Shown: positions 1 through 8,315 of the stretch, one piece after another | Layout: each line of letters opens with the position of its first letter | How positions within the stretch are numbered: the stretch's first letter is position 1 | Source: Marivirga salinae | GTDB taxonomy: Bacteria; Bacteroidota; Bacteroidia; Cytophagales; Cyclobacteriaceae | DNA length: 64,000 nt | NCBI RefSeq assembly: GCF_030503855.1 | Contig: NZ_CP129971.1 | Coordinates: 4,154,001 to 4,218,000 of the forward strand | Reading direction: 5' to 3' | The notes under the pieces: generated by a model | Told to the model about the DNA's origin: nothing | The model's input: only the letters and a program-made list of their open reading frames with translations | Database searches by the model: none | Made by a program: the position numbers and the translations under genes

Positions 1-1
1 C

Positions 2-334
2 GAAAAACTGAATGTTGATATAAGTTCAGCAGCTAAGCTTATTGGTGATGTAAATTATAATCATCTAAACTTGGAGGTTTCCAGTGCTTCAAAGGTAAAA
101 CTCAGGGGGAATACAGAAAATATGGATTTGGATATAAGCAGTGCAGCTAATATTGAAGCTTTTGAACTAATTGTTAAAAATGCTGAAGTAGACGCCTCAA
201 GTGCTTCAAAAGCTGAGGTTCATGTAACAGGATATTTGGATGCAAGTGCAAGCAGTGCAGCAAAAATCACTTATCAAGGAAGCCCTCGATTAGAAAGCAA
301 TAGCAGCAGCGGAGCAAAAGTGTCCGCTGATTAA
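2..334 (+). CDS. C-terminal part of DUF2807 (GIN-domain) adhesin-like protein, 5'-truncated
   Basis: The reading frame is open from the first bases of the window and ends in TAA, so only the last 110 residues are present. They form a repetitive beta-helix-like ladder in which short strands alternate with the motif SSA(A/S)K (SSAAK, SSASK, SSAAN, SSASK, SSAAK, SSGAK), the hallmark of the head-GIN domain (DUF2807) of putative surface adhesins or auto-transporter-like proteins of Bacteroidota. Such proteins are normally exported, with a signal peptide in the missing N-terminal part. A strong hairpin terminator follows at 342-380, so the gene ends a transcription unit. The family is clear; its cellular role is not experimentally settled. 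Confidence 0.8.
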   Translation, partial: EKLNVDISSAAKLIGDVNYNHLNLEVSSASKVKLRGNTENMDLDISSAANIEAFELIVKNAEVDASSASKAEVHVTGYLDASASSAAKITYQGSPRLESNSSSGAKVSAD

Positions 335-341
335 AATATTT

Positions 342-380
342 ATTCATGCCATGATTTTTAGTCATGGCATGAATTTATTC
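342..380 (+). terminator. Rho-independent terminator after the DUF2807 gene
   Basis: A perfect 13-bp stem (attcatgccatga, 342-354, with its complement at 362-374) encloses a 7-base loop and is followed by a T-rich tail. It starts 8 bp after the stop codon. Confidence 0.75.
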
Positions 381-434
381 TATTCCATTAATTTTATCTG
401 TTTTTTTTGCATCTTGGTTCCATAATAAATTTCT

Positions 435-1814
435 ATGGATGTAAGAGTAAAATTTTTGGGTGGAGCCCAATCCGTAACAGGTTCAAAATTCTTATTAGAA
501 GTTGATGATTTCAAAATTTTAATCGACTGCGGACTATTTCAAGGGCTTAAAAAATTAAGATTAAGAAATTGGGAGGATTTTCCAATTGATGTAAAAGAAA
601 TTGATGCCATAATTTTGACGCATGCTCATTTAGACCATTCAGGCTATGTACCAAGAATGGTAAAACAAGGGTATAAAAAGCATGTGTGTTGTACAGAAGC
701 CACAGCAGACTTACTCGAAATCATGTGGATGGATTCTGCCAAATTGCAAGAAGAAGAAGCTGAATTTGCGAAGAAAAAAGGCTACTCTAAGCATGAAAAC
801 CCTCTCGCTTTATATGACCAAAAAGATGCTGAAGCAGCTTTGAAAACGGTGGTGCCTAAAAAATTTGAAAACCTTTTTGACCTTACCGAAAATATTCAAA
901 TAAAATTCCACCCTGCTGGTCATATTTTGGGAGCATCTTCAGTGGAAGTAATCTTAAAGGGAACTACGCAAGAGAAAAACATTATTTTCAGTGGGGATTT
1001 GGGTCGAAATTCTGACCCTGTACTCTTCCCTCCTACCTTCTTTAAGAATTCTGATGTGGTATTTTTAGAATCTACTTATGGAGATCGACTGAATGATGTA
1101 TCTAAAGTTCAAGAGGAATTAAAACAGCATATTTTAGATCATATGAATGAGGGAGTCATAATGATTCCTGCATTTACAGTAGGCAGAACCCAAAATCTAC
1201 TATTCTACTTACATGAATTGATGAGAACCGGCCAAATTCCTCATTTGCCAGTTTATTTGGATAGTCCTATGGCCATTAGTGTTACTCATTTATATAAAAA
1301 ATACGATAATCAGCACCGATTACAGGATAAAGACATATTTGACGATAAAAATTTCCATTACATCAGAGAGCATCAGCAATCCAGAACACTGGATGCACTA
1401 GAAAATAGAGCCATTATTATTTCGGCTAGTGGAATGTTGACCGGTGGCCGAATCCTAAGCCATTTATTCAAAAGGTTAGGAAATAAAAATGATCTTTTGC
1501 TTATGGTTGGCTTTCAAGCTGAAGGAACCAGAGGACGGGATATTTTAGAAGGCAAAGAAAGTGTAAAAATCTATGGCGAGGAAATTCCTATCAAATGTCA
1601 ATTTGCTAAAATAGATGGGCTGTCGGCACATGCAGATCAAACGGAACTGATTGACTGGTATTCCAGATTTGAAAAGGCATTAAAGTTTACATTCTTAGTG
1701 CATGGGGAGGTTGAAGCTATGGAAGCTCTAAAAAATAAGCTTGAAGAAAAAGAAGTCAATAATGTTTTTATCCCAGATTATATGGAATCTTTTGAACTAT
1801 TTTCGGGGATTTGA
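435..1814 (+). CDS. MBL-fold beta-CASP ribonuclease/exonuclease family protein (YSH1/CPSF-like)
   Basis: 459 residues, full length for the bacterial beta-CASP family related to eukaryotic CPSF73 (RNA-cleaving metallo-beta-lactamases). The zinc motif HAHLDH is at residues 63-68. Further metal ligands are visible in PAGHILG (about 160), SGDLGR (about 186) and the C-terminal SAHAD. The beta-CASP insert carries ESTYGD, TVGRTQNL and ISASGMLTGGR. Cytosolic, with no signal peptide. Expected role is RNA processing or decay, from family membership; the actual substrate is unknown. It stands alone on this strand: a terminator lies upstream and a 327-bp non-coding gap downstream. Confidence 0.88.
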   Translation: MDVRVKFLGGAQSVTGSKFLLEVDDFKILIDCGLFQGLKKLRLRNWEDFPIDVKEIDAIILTHAHLDHSGYVPRMVKQGYKKHVCCTEATADLLEIMWMDSAKLQEEEAEFAKKKGYSKHENPLALYDQKDAEAALKTVVPKKFENLFDLTENIQIKFHPAGHILGASSVEVILKGTTQEKNIIFSGDLGRNSDPVLFPPTFFKNSDVVFLESTYGDRLNDVSKVQEELKQHILDHMNEGVIMIPAFTVGRTQNLLFYLHELMRTGQIPHLPVYLDSPMAISVTHLYKKYDNQHRLQDKDIFDDKNFHYIREHQQSRTLDALENRAIIISASGMLTGGRILSHLFKRLGNKNDLLLMVGFQAEGTRGRDILEGKESVKIYGEEIPIKCQFAKIDGLSAHADQTELIDWYSRFEKALKFTFLVHGEVEAMEALKNKLEEKEVNNVFIPDYMESFELFSGI

Positions 1815-1830
1815 GCTGAAATCCAATGAG

Positions 1831-1907
1831 GTCCAAGCGGACGCATGAACCAAAAGCCGTAATGAACTAGACTGCAATAGTGCAAGCATCCGCTTGTGCT
1901 ATTACCA
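1831..1907 (+). repeat. REP-like dispersed palindromic repeat, copy A
   Basis: About 77 bp running from gtccaagcggacgc to ttgtgctattacc. The ends of the unit pair with each other: caagcggacgc (1834-1844) against gcatccgcttg (1886-1896), 10 of 11 pairs. It aligns along its whole length with copy B (3651-3725), with roughly three quarters of bases identical. It lies 16 bp after a stop codon, as extragenic palindromes do. It is more GC-rich than its surroundings. Confidence 0.7.
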
Positions 1908-2109
1908 ATTTTTGAGCCTTTTCAGGAATATAATCATTTTATCCTACCTAGCTTTCGGCAGCTGACACTCTTCACTTAAATCCTTCCGAACTGATAAAAC
2001 TCAAATTGATAACCCCCAAATATCATGACAAAAATCAATTAAAAGGCAGATAAAAATCATAGCTTTCAAAAAAGTGATAAAAGTTACTAACTAACTGATT
2101 ATCAATGCG

Positions 2110-2117
2110 TAAATTTG
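2110..2117 (+). promoter_or_regulatory. Candidate -7 box (TAAATTTG) for the MBL-rhodanese gene
   Basis: Exact match to the Bacteroidota TAnnTTTG consensus, 24 bp before the start codon. No convincing TTG-type -33 element is seen at the usual distance, so the call rests on the -7 box alone. Confidence 0.35.
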
Positions 2118-2141
2118 AATAAAACTAAATTCTGAAAAGCC

Positions 2142-3551
2142 ATGAAAATAGAACAGATTTACACAGGATGCCTAGCACATGCAGCATATTATATTGAAAA
2201 TAACGGAGAATCCGCAATTTTCGATCCTTTGAGAGAAGTACAACCGTACATCGACAGAGCAACAAAAGACAAGGCTAAAATCAAGTATGTTTTCGAAACA
2301 CACTTTCATGCAGACTTTGTAAGTGGTCATTTGGACTTAGCAAAAAAAACAGGTGCAAAAATTGTGTATGGACCTACAGCCAAACCGCAATTTGAAGCTA
2401 TTGTGGCACAAGATCATGATATTTTTGAAGTAGGAAACTACAAAATAAAGGTTTTACACACTCCTGGTCATACCATGGAAAGTACCACCTATCTTTTGAT
2501 AGATGAAAATGGAGATGACCATGGAATCATCACAGGTGACACCTTATTTATAGGAGATGTAGGCAGACCTGATTTGGCACAGCACGTAATTGAAGATTTA
2601 ACAGAAGAAAAATTGGCCGGTTTACTATATGATTCCTTGCACAAAAAAATCCTTCCCTTAGATGATTCTTTGATGGTATATCCAAATCACGGTGCTGGTA
2701 GCGCTTGCGGTAAAATGATGAGTAAGGAAACTACGGATACATTAGGGCATCAAAAAGAAACCAATTATGCTCTTCAGCCAATGGATAAAGAAGAATTTAT
2801 TGAAAAACTATTATCTGGATTAACTCCACCACCTGGCTATTTTCCGAAAAATGTTATGATGAACATTCAAGGTTATGAAAGTATTGATTCTGTAATGGAA
2901 AAAGCTAAGCGACCTTTAAGCCCCGAAGCATTTGAAGCTGCAGCCAATGAAACTGGTGCATTGGTATTGGATACAAGATCTGCAGAAGATTTCGCTAAAG
3001 GTTTTATACCCAACAGTATCAATATAGGATTAGATGGAAATTTTGCCATGTGGGTTGGGGAAATGATTCCAGATATCAAACAGAAAATACTCCTAGTTAC
3101 GGATGAAGGCAAGGAGGAAGAAGCTATGATCAGGCTATCACGAGTGGGTTATGACAAAACTATAGGTTATTTGGAAAGAGGCTTTAACAGCTGGAAATAT
3201 GCTCATAAAGAAATTGATAAATTGAATCGAATAGATGCCAAAGAATTAGCTAGAAAAATGGATGACTCTCCTTTGGTAATTGATATTAGAAAGAAAAGCG
3301 AATATGATTCAGAACATATAATTGGTGCTCTTAATATACCACTAAATCAAATCAATTCTCATTTAGCAGAACTTCCAAAAGATAAGCCATTCATTATCCA
3401 CTGTGAAGGAGGATATAGAAGTATGTTAGCCGCTTCCTTATTAAAAGCAAGGGGCTGGGATAATTTTGTAGATGTTAGAGATGGCTTTAAGGGAATAAAA
3501 GAAACGGATATTCTTGTATCGGAATATGTTTGCCCTACTACTTTATTATAA
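2142..3551 (+). CDS. Persulfide dioxygenase-type MBL protein fused to two rhodanese domains
   Basis: 469 residues in three domains. Residues 1-about 240 are an ETHE1/BlhI-like metallo-hydrolase: THFHAD at 53-58, PGHT at 108-111, GDTLF at 132-136 and His183. Residues about 265-360 are a rhodanese fold whose active-site loop reads TDEGKE instead of carrying Cys, so it should be catalytically dead. Residues about 365-469 are a second rhodanese with an intact loop, HCEGGYRS (Cys421). The family oxidises glutathione- or protein-bound persulfide, and the rhodanese passes sulfane sulfur; this points to sulfide detoxification in the cytosol. The gene is flanked on both sides by palindromic repeats and has no operon partner. 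Confidence 0.88.
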   Translation: MKIEQIYTGCLAHAAYYIENNGESAIFDPLREVQPYIDRATKDKAKIKYVFETHFHADFVSGHLDLAKKTGAKIVYGPTAKPQFEAIVAQDHDIFEVGNYKIKVLHTPGHTMESTTYLLIDENGDDHGIITGDTLFIGDVGRPDLAQHVIEDLTEEKLAGLLYDSLHKKILPLDDSLMVYPNHGAGSACGKMMSKETTDTLGHQKETNYALQPMDKEEFIEKLLSGLTPPPGYFPKNVMMNIQGYESIDSVMEKAKRPLSPEAFEAAANETGALVLDTRSAEDFAKGFIPNSINIGLDGNFAMWVGEMIPDIKQKILLVTDEGKEEEAMIRLSRVGYDKTIGYLERGFNSWKYAHKEIDKLNRIDAKELARKMDDSPLVIDIRKKSEYDSEHIIGALNIPLNQINSHLAELPKDKPFIIHCEGGYRSMLAASLLKARGWDNFVDVRDGFKGIKETDILVSEYVCPTTLL

Positions 3552-3650
3552 ATATTCTATACAAGCCATAGCTTTGAGCTTTGGCTTGAATTCAACTTAC
3601 ATTTTAAGGTCTTGACACGACTGGCATTTTCGTTTTTTAATCCCAAAAAA

Positions 3651-3725
3651 GTCCAAACGGACGCTTGAACTAGGAGTCATAATGAATCTGACTGCAATGC
3701 GCAAGCGTACGCTTGTGCTTTTACC
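3651..3725 (+). repeat. REP-like dispersed palindromic repeat, copy B
   Basis: Homologous to copy A end to end (gtccaaacggacgc to gcttttacc). The terminal arms 3654-3664 and 3705-3715 pair at 9 of 11 positions. It sits in the convergent gap between the MBL-rhodanese gene and the LytTR gene. Confidence 0.7.
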
Positions 3726-3773
3726 GTAGATAATAAGAGGTTTTAAAATCAATAGCATTTTCATTCTAAAATG

Positions 3774-3807
3774 GTCCAAATGGAGGCATGAACTAGCAGT
3801 GTATACC
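3774..3807 (+). repeat. Truncated copy C of the palindromic repeat
   Basis: The stretch gtccaaatggaggcatgaac resembles the first third of copies A and B, then runs directly into a tatacc end; the second arm is missing. It lies just downstream of the LytTR gene stop. It could be a deletion derivative. Confidence 0.45.
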
Positions 3808-3814
3808 TTTTAAT

Positions 3815-4549
3815 TTAGAACCCTAAAGCACTCTTCAATTTAGGATAACCTGTTTTGCTTACCGGTATTTTCTCCCCGCTTTTCAAAATCAAAACATGAC
3901 TTTCTTTCTTATAGGCTTCTATTTTAGTGATTTCTGCAATTTTCACCAGATATGATCTATGTACTCTGACAAATGTTTCAGGATCTAAATGATTTTCATA
4001 ATAGCTAAGAGTCTTGTTTTTGAGACACTTAGCTTCTTTAGTGTAAATATTTACATAATCATCATTAGCCTCCAAGTATTTAATATCTTGAGTAGGGATG
4101 ATCTTTATGTCATTTCGGTCTTTTAGAACAATCCTAGTTAAATATTCTTGTGCTTCAGACGATTCATTATTCAGCAATTCTTGAACATTCTGAGCTAATC
4201 CGCTTTGCCTATATTTTTCTATTGCTTTATTAAATCGATCTTGAGAAAAAGGCTTTAGCAAATAATCAATTGCATGGACTTCAAATGCTTGTAATGCGTA
4301 TTCATCAAAGGCGGTGGTAAAAATAACTGCTGGAAGTTCTTCCAGTAGCTCCAGCATTTCAAAACCGTTAATTTTCGGCATCTGCACATCCAGAAAAATT
4401 AAATCTGGCTGATGCTTCTGAATGGCTTTTAAACCTTCAAAACCATCATGACATATAGCTTGCACTTCAAATTCTTTGCATTCGGCTAAATATTCTTGGA
4501 CTATGCCAGTTGCCAGGGGTTCGTCATCAATAATAATGGTTCTAATCAT
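3815..4549 (-). CDS. LytTR-family response regulator
   Basis: 244 residues. The receiver domain (1-about 120) has acidic residues DDE at 8-10, phospho-acceptor Asp54 in FLDVQMP, a conserved Thr in FTTAF and Lys99 in LLKPF. The LytTR DNA-binding domain (about 135-240) includes the typical YLEANDDYVNIYT and FVRVHRSYLV segments. Its ATG overlaps the TGA of the upstream sensor kinase gene by 4 bp (ATGA), so translation is probably coupled and the two form a cognate pair. The first gene of the operon encodes a LiaF-like membrane protein, so an envelope-related signal is likely; the target genes are unknown. Confidence 0.92.
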   Translation of the reverse strand: MIRTIIIDDEPLATGIVQEYLAECKEFEVQAICHDGFEGLKAIQKHQPDLIFLDVQMPKINGFEMLELLEELPAVIFTTAFDEYALQAFEVHAIDYLLKPFSQDRFNKAIEKYRQSGLAQNVQELLNNESSEAQEYLTRIVLKDRNDIKIIPTQDIKYLEANDDYVNIYTKEAKCLKNKTLSYYENHLDPETFVRVHRSYLVKIAEITKIEAYKKESHVLILKSGEKIPVSKTGYPKLKSALGF

Positions 4550-5586
4550 GATAGCTGTGGAATTAAAAGTTCAACAGTAAATTGCTGAGATGAAGCATTC
4601 GTTTTCAATAAATCATACCTTCCAAAAATAAGAAATAGTCTCCTACGGACAGCCTCCAAACCAAATCCTGCACCTTTGGCTTGACCCGCCTTTGGATCGA
4701 AAGGATTTGTAATGATCACTTCAAGGTTCTTTTCCTTTTTCCTAAAATCAACTTCAATGCTCACTTCTCCAGTTAAGCCATATAAACTATGCTTTATGGC
4801 ATTTTCCAATAAAGGCTGCACCATTAAATGAGGGAGTTTCAGTTCGTTAATGCCTTCTTCAACTTTAAAAACAACTTGTAAACGATGCCCAAATCGGACC
4901 TTTTCAATATCCGTAAAAAGGTTTAAAAAACTAATCTCTTCCTCTACTTTAATCCATTTATTGGCTTCTTTCTGGATGGTCCCTCTCAAAAAATCAGATA
5001 ATTGTAATACCATTTCTCTGGCCCTATCTGGTTGAGCTTTTACCAAGGCACTAATTGAATTTAAGCTATTAAACAGAAAATGCGGCTGCAATTGCTGGCG
5101 TAATTGATATAGTTCTGATTCTTTAGCCATTTGTTGCATCTTAACTTCTCTTTCTTCAGCTTCAGCTTGCTCTTCCAATTTCCCTTGAAAATTCAACATT
5201 AATGAATAGGCAGTGAAAATTAGCAGGATAATGAATCCACGAATTATAAAAATAGAGTTGAGGAAATCAGCATTATAGAAAGCATCTGGAATCACCCATT
5301 TTATCAGAAAATCTCCTGAAAACAGAATTATTAAGGATAAAATAAAGGGTAATATAAAAACAAGAATCACATTGCTTTTGGTGGGCAGATAAAACCTGAA
5401 GATGTTTTCCAGCAACATAAACCCTAGCAATAGAAATAAACTAAAAACTACACTATCAATTAAAGCAGAAGGAAAATTCAACCCATAGTGCATCAATAAA
5501 AGCGTGCATAAGCTTAACCAAAGTAAGAGGATACCGAGGAGCTTTATCCACGCTTTATTTTGATGCCTTATGAATTGTAAAAACAT
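4546..5586 (-). CDS. LytS/YehU-type sensor histidine kinase (His_kinase PF06580)
   Basis: 346 residues. Four hydrophobic segments lie within residues about 15-135, followed by a charged coiled-coil linker (about 135-165) and the diagnostic phospho-acceptor motif QPHFLFNSLNSIS with His169. The C-terminal ATPase part has PLLENAIKH (N box) and GFGLEAVRRRL (G box). It has no extracytoplasmic sensor domain, so it probably senses through the membrane segments or a partner such as the LiaF-like protein encoded 8 bp upstream. It overlaps the LytTR gene by 4 bp and is its likely phosphodonor. Confidence 0.92.
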   Translation of the reverse strand: MFLQFIRHQNKAWIKLLGILLLWLSLCTLLLMHYGLNFPSALIDSVVFSLFLLLGFMLLENIFRFYLPTKSNVILVFILPFILSLIILFSGDFLIKWVIPDAFYNADFLNSIFIIRGFIILLIFTAYSLMLNFQGKLEEQAEAEEREVKMQQMAKESELYQLRQQLQPHFLFNSLNSISALVKAQPDRAREMVLQLSDFLRGTIQKEANKWIKVEEEISFLNLFTDIEKVRFGHRLQVVFKVEEGINELKLPHLMVQPLLENAIKHSLYGLTGEVSIEVDFRKKEKNLEVIITNPFDPKAGQAKGAGFGLEAVRRRLFLIFGRYDLLKTNASSQQFTVELLIPQLS

Positions 5587-5594
5587 CTGTAAAT

Positions 5595-6335
5595 TTAATA
5601 GGATTTAAATTCTAACCCACCAAAACTAACGGAGCCTTTTAAATACAAAATTTTTCTATCGGCTTCATCAACCGAAGGAAATGCTCTTTTATCTTCAATA
5701 CCTGAAAATACATTGCTGACATCTGCTTGAATTTCCCAATGTGGTGGTATAATCAATTTCAATCCCCCGAAAGTCACTTCTACATCTAAAACCGCACTAT
5801 CCTTTATTTCAGCCTTGGATAAATCAATATCTGCCCCACCAAATGCGGTGGTTATTTTACCACCTTTAAAATCTTTGGTAATTAATCTTCTTTGAACCGA
5901 AGCAAAAACTGCTTCTGCTCTGATATAATCACTTTCCACTATTTTTGCATCAGAAATATCAGTATTTGTTTCAACTTCTTTATCTGAATCAATTTTCGAA
6001 TTTCCATATCTAGAACTTCTTCTAAAAATTAAATATAAACCAATGAGTATAATTCCAGCCGGCAATAGATAATCATAATATTCTGAAGGAATTAGACCTT
6101 CACGTCTTAAAAGAAAAAAACTACCTACCAGCAACATTATTAGACCAAACCCATTATTGAACCCATGTCGCACTATCGAAAAAATTCCAATTCCGATTAA
6201 AATAAATGGCCAACTGAACACCCAACTGAATTCAATAATATCCATTCTATCCAGCAATAAAACACTACCAATAATCAAAAGGATTACACCAAATGACAAA
6301 TTGTTTCTTCCCGAGTTATGTTGTTTGTTTTTCAT
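5595..6335 (-). CDS. LiaF-like membrane protein (N-terminal TM module plus cell-wall-active antibiotic response domain)
   Basis: 246 residues. Four short hydrophobic segments lie between residues about 15 and 105 (the DUF5668/LiaF transmembrane module). After a polar linker comes a beta-rich LiaF C-terminal domain (about 140-246) with the repeated word FGG (AFGGADIDLS, TFGGLKLIIP, SFGGLEF). In Firmicutes, LiaF-type proteins inhibit a sensor kinase that responds to envelope damage; by analogy this protein may modulate the adjacent LytS-like kinase. It is the first gene of the three-gene operon, with 8 bp to the next gene. A good -7 box lies 24-31 bp upstream of its ATG. Confidence 0.85.
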   Translation of the reverse strand: MKNKQHNSGRNNLSFGVILLIIGSVLLLDRMDIIEFSWVFSWPFILIGIGIFSIVRHGFNNGFGLIMLLVGSFFLLRREGLIPSEYYDYLLPAGIILIGLYLIFRRSSRYGNSKIDSDKEVETNTDISDAKIVESDYIRAEAVFASVQRRLITKDFKGGKITTAFGGADIDLSKAEIKDSAVLDVEVTFGGLKLIIPPHWEIQADVSNVFSGIEDKRAFPSVDEADRKILYLKGSVSFGGLEFKSY

Positions 6336-6656
6336 AAGTTCATTATTTAATGATGAAACAAACCTAGCATAGATTAAAGTAAAATACTTTTGTCAATAGG
6401 TCAGAAATTCCAAATTCTAGGTGAACGTCAGAATTGAGTCGGTGAAAAAGTCTAATTATTACATCTCCACACGATTTATGCCTGATTATGCAGATAGACA
6501 CATCTCTTAGCGATGATTGTGTTATATGACAAAGTAGGACTAGCTGTTTTTTTTAATGAAGAATCAAATTAGGCAATAGCAGCCCCTTATTTCTATCAAT
6601 TTTCTTTTATCAAAAAAAATTAAATACTTTCGTTTACTTGATTAAAACCTTAAACC
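6336..6656. other. 321-bp divergent intergenic region
   Basis: It separates the minus-strand LiaF-like operon from the plus-strand NmrA-like gene. Apart from the LiaF-side promoter elements and a weak TACTTTCG (6625-6632) before the NmrA-like gene, I see no ORF, hairpin or repeat. Confidence 0.5.
6340..6366 (-). promoter_or_regulatory. Promoter -7 box and start-site palindrome of the LiaF-like/LytS/LytTR operon
   Basis: On the minus strand TAGGTTTG (6359-6366) matches TAnnTTTG exactly. The expected start site, about 7 bp further, falls in the perfect inverted repeat tcatta-tt-taatga (6340-6353), which could be an operator. The leader would be only about 17 nt. No good -33 element is evident. 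Confidence 0.4.
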
Positions 6657-7379
6657 ATGATGAAAACTTTAATAGTGGGAGCAAGCGGTACCACTGGAAA
6701 ACATTTAGTAGAGCAATTCTTAGCTGCCAGAAAAGAAGTTAAGATAATTGTACGTCCTACGGCCAAAATCCCTGAATTTTGGCATCAAAATGAGCTAGTT
6801 CAGATAATCCATGGAAATATTTCAGAAATGAAAGTAGATGAAATGAATGAAATCATTTCAGATTGCGATTCCTTTGCTTCCTGCTTAGGACATAATTTAA
6901 CTTTTAAAGGCATTTTCGGAAAGCCACGTAAATTGGTGGCAGATGCTGTTCAACTTATTTGCGATGCCATTTCAAAAAATAATCCTGAACAAGCTGTAAA
7001 ATTTGTTTTGATGAATACAGTTGGAAATCAAAATAGAGATATCAATGAACCCATTTCCACTGCTCAGAAAATTGTTATTGCTCTGATTCGATTACTTGTT
7101 CCTCCACAAGCTGATAATGAAAAAGCAGCTGATTTTCTTCGAATTAAGGTTGATCAAAAAGACTCTAATATCGAATGGGTAGCTGTTCGACCTGATGCTC
7201 TAATCAATGAAAAATCGGTCACGGATTACAGTCTTCACCCTTCCCCTATTCGAAGTGCCATTTTCAATCCAGGTGAAACAAGCAGGATTAATGTTGCTCA
7301 TTTTATGGCTCAATTAATTTTAGATGATGATTTATGGAATGAATGGAAAGGACAGATGCCTGTGATTTATAATGAATAA
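6657..7379 (+). CDS. NAD(P)-binding NmrA-like / atypical short-chain dehydrogenase family protein
   Basis: 240 residues starting with a Rossmann beta-alpha-beta: KTLIVGASGTTGKHLVEQ, containing the GxxGxxG dinucleotide-binding glycine motif at residues 8-14. This is followed by IIVRP, typical of NADPH-binding NmrA/SDR5-like proteins. The middle has NTVGNQN and a WVAVRPDAL strand, as in sugar-epimerase-like atypical SDRs. The catalytic YxxxK motif is not evident, so it may be a regulator or a redox sensor rather than a dehydrogenase. Cytosolic and monocistronic. ATG at 6660 is an equally possible start. Confidence 0.8.
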   Translation: MMKTLIVGASGTTGKHLVEQFLAARKEVKIIVRPTAKIPEFWHQNELVQIIHGNISEMKVDEMNEIISDCDSFASCLGHNLTFKGIFGKPRKLVADAVQLICDAISKNNPEQAVKFVLMNTVGNQNRDINEPISTAQKIVIALIRLLVPPQADNEKAADFLRIKVDQKDSNIEWVAVRPDALINEKSVTDYSLHPSPIRSAIFNPGETSRINVAHFMAQLILDDDLWNEWKGQMPVIYNE

Positions 7380-7449
7380 TTCAAAAACATACTATTTCAA
7401 TAATACCAAAAAATTGTTGACAACTACTATAGCTACTACTTTGAAAGTT

Positions 7450-7457
7450 TAGCTTTG
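7450..7457 (+). promoter_or_regulatory. Candidate -7 box (TAGCTTTG) for the secreted esterase gene
   Basis: Exact TAnnTTTG match 27 bp before the ATG. Two TTG words at 7414-7419 are further away than the usual -33 spacing, so support is partial. Confidence 0.3.
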
Positions 7458-7484
7458 TGATTCAAAAAAAATTAAAACTACAAA

Positions 7485-8315
7485 ATGCGATCTCAACTAT
7501 TTATACTTTTTCTATTCTTCTCAATAAACTACAAGTCATTTGCCCAAACAGATAGCTCAATTTTCAATTTCACAAAGCATAAGATAGATTCGAAATTCTT
7601 ACAAGAAAATAGAGAATATTGGGTAAGTCTTCCTTTAAACTATTCTGAAACTGTAAATTATAATGTAATGTATGTGTTTGATGCTGAATGGAGATTTGAT
7701 TTAATCAGAAATATTGAGTTCGATTTCTCTGCAAATCAAAAGATTGAAAAGCATATAATAGTAGGGATACCGCATATGAATATTGATTACAAAAGAAATT
7801 ACGATCTATCCTTTAGCCAATCCAGAACTGAATATGATGGTGAAAGTGTAGATTCAACTTGGTATAACAGTTCTAATTCTGGGGGAGGTCATAATTTTTA
7901 TAACTATTTAACACAAGAATTGATACCTTCAATAGATTCAATTTACGCTACTAATGGAAATAACACACTCGTAGGACATTCAATGGGCGGATATTTTGGC
8001 GCTTATATTTTGTCTATGAATCATCCTTTTAGCACACTTCACTTGTATGACCCATCCATTTGGTATAGTAATGGAGAGGCAGTTGAAGTTATTAAAAACG
8101 GAATCAAAAAAGATGGTGCTGTAAATATTTTGATAACCTACCAGCCAAAACCTAGCTTTCATAAACAAAAAATTGAAGCTCTAATAGATGAACTAAAAAA
8201 AATAGAAAGTATCAATCTTAATTATTATTTATACGAAAAAGAAACACACAATTCTCTATTTCTTCCAAGTTTCATGAAAGGAATAAATTTGTTAATGGAG
8301 AATAAACAAGAATAA
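7485..8315 (+). CDS. Secreted alpha/beta hydrolase, putative esterase (esterase D/Fes-like, PF00756)
   Basis: 276 residues. A signal peptide (hydrophobic 5-14, cleavage near SFA-Q at 20/21) is followed by the putative-esterase fold: REYWVSLP strand, a YVFDAE turn, the nucleophile elbow GHSMGG (Ser166) and a C-terminal KETHNSLF segment supplying the probable catalytic His. Homologues cleave acyl esters, including siderophore esters and S-formylglutathione; the substrate here cannot be read from the sequence. Probably periplasmic. The gene stands alone. Confidence 0.82.
   Translation: MRSQLFILFLFFSINYKSFAQTDSSIFNFTKHKIDSKFLQENREYWVSLPLNYSETVNYNVMYVFDAEWRFDLIRNIEFDFSANQKIEKHIIVGIPHMNIDYKRNYDLSFSQSRTEYDGESVDSTWYNSSNSGGGHNFYNYLTQELIPSIDSIYATNGNNTLVGHSMGGYFGAYILSMNHPFSTLHLYDPSIWYSNGEAVEVIKNGIKKDGAVNILITYQPKPSFHKQKIEALIDELKKIESINLNYYLYEKETHNSLFLPSFMKGINLLMENKQE

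Larger units (their letters stand above)
1815..2141. other. 327-bp intergenic region with one full palindromic repeat copy
   Basis: No credible ORF is present. It contains repeat copy A (1831-1907) just after the nuclease gene and a promoter-like TAAATTTG (2110-2117) before the MBL-rhodanese gene. A 6-bp inverted pair tgataa/ttatca (2075-2080 and 2099-2104) sits just upstream of that box. The rest is unremarkable AT-rich sequence. Confidence 0.6.

Noticed and set aside
3597..3779. 60-codon minus-strand ORF between the MBL-rhodanese and LytTR genes
   Set aside because: It is made almost entirely of the palindromic repeat copy B and adjoining sequence, with no family resemblance.
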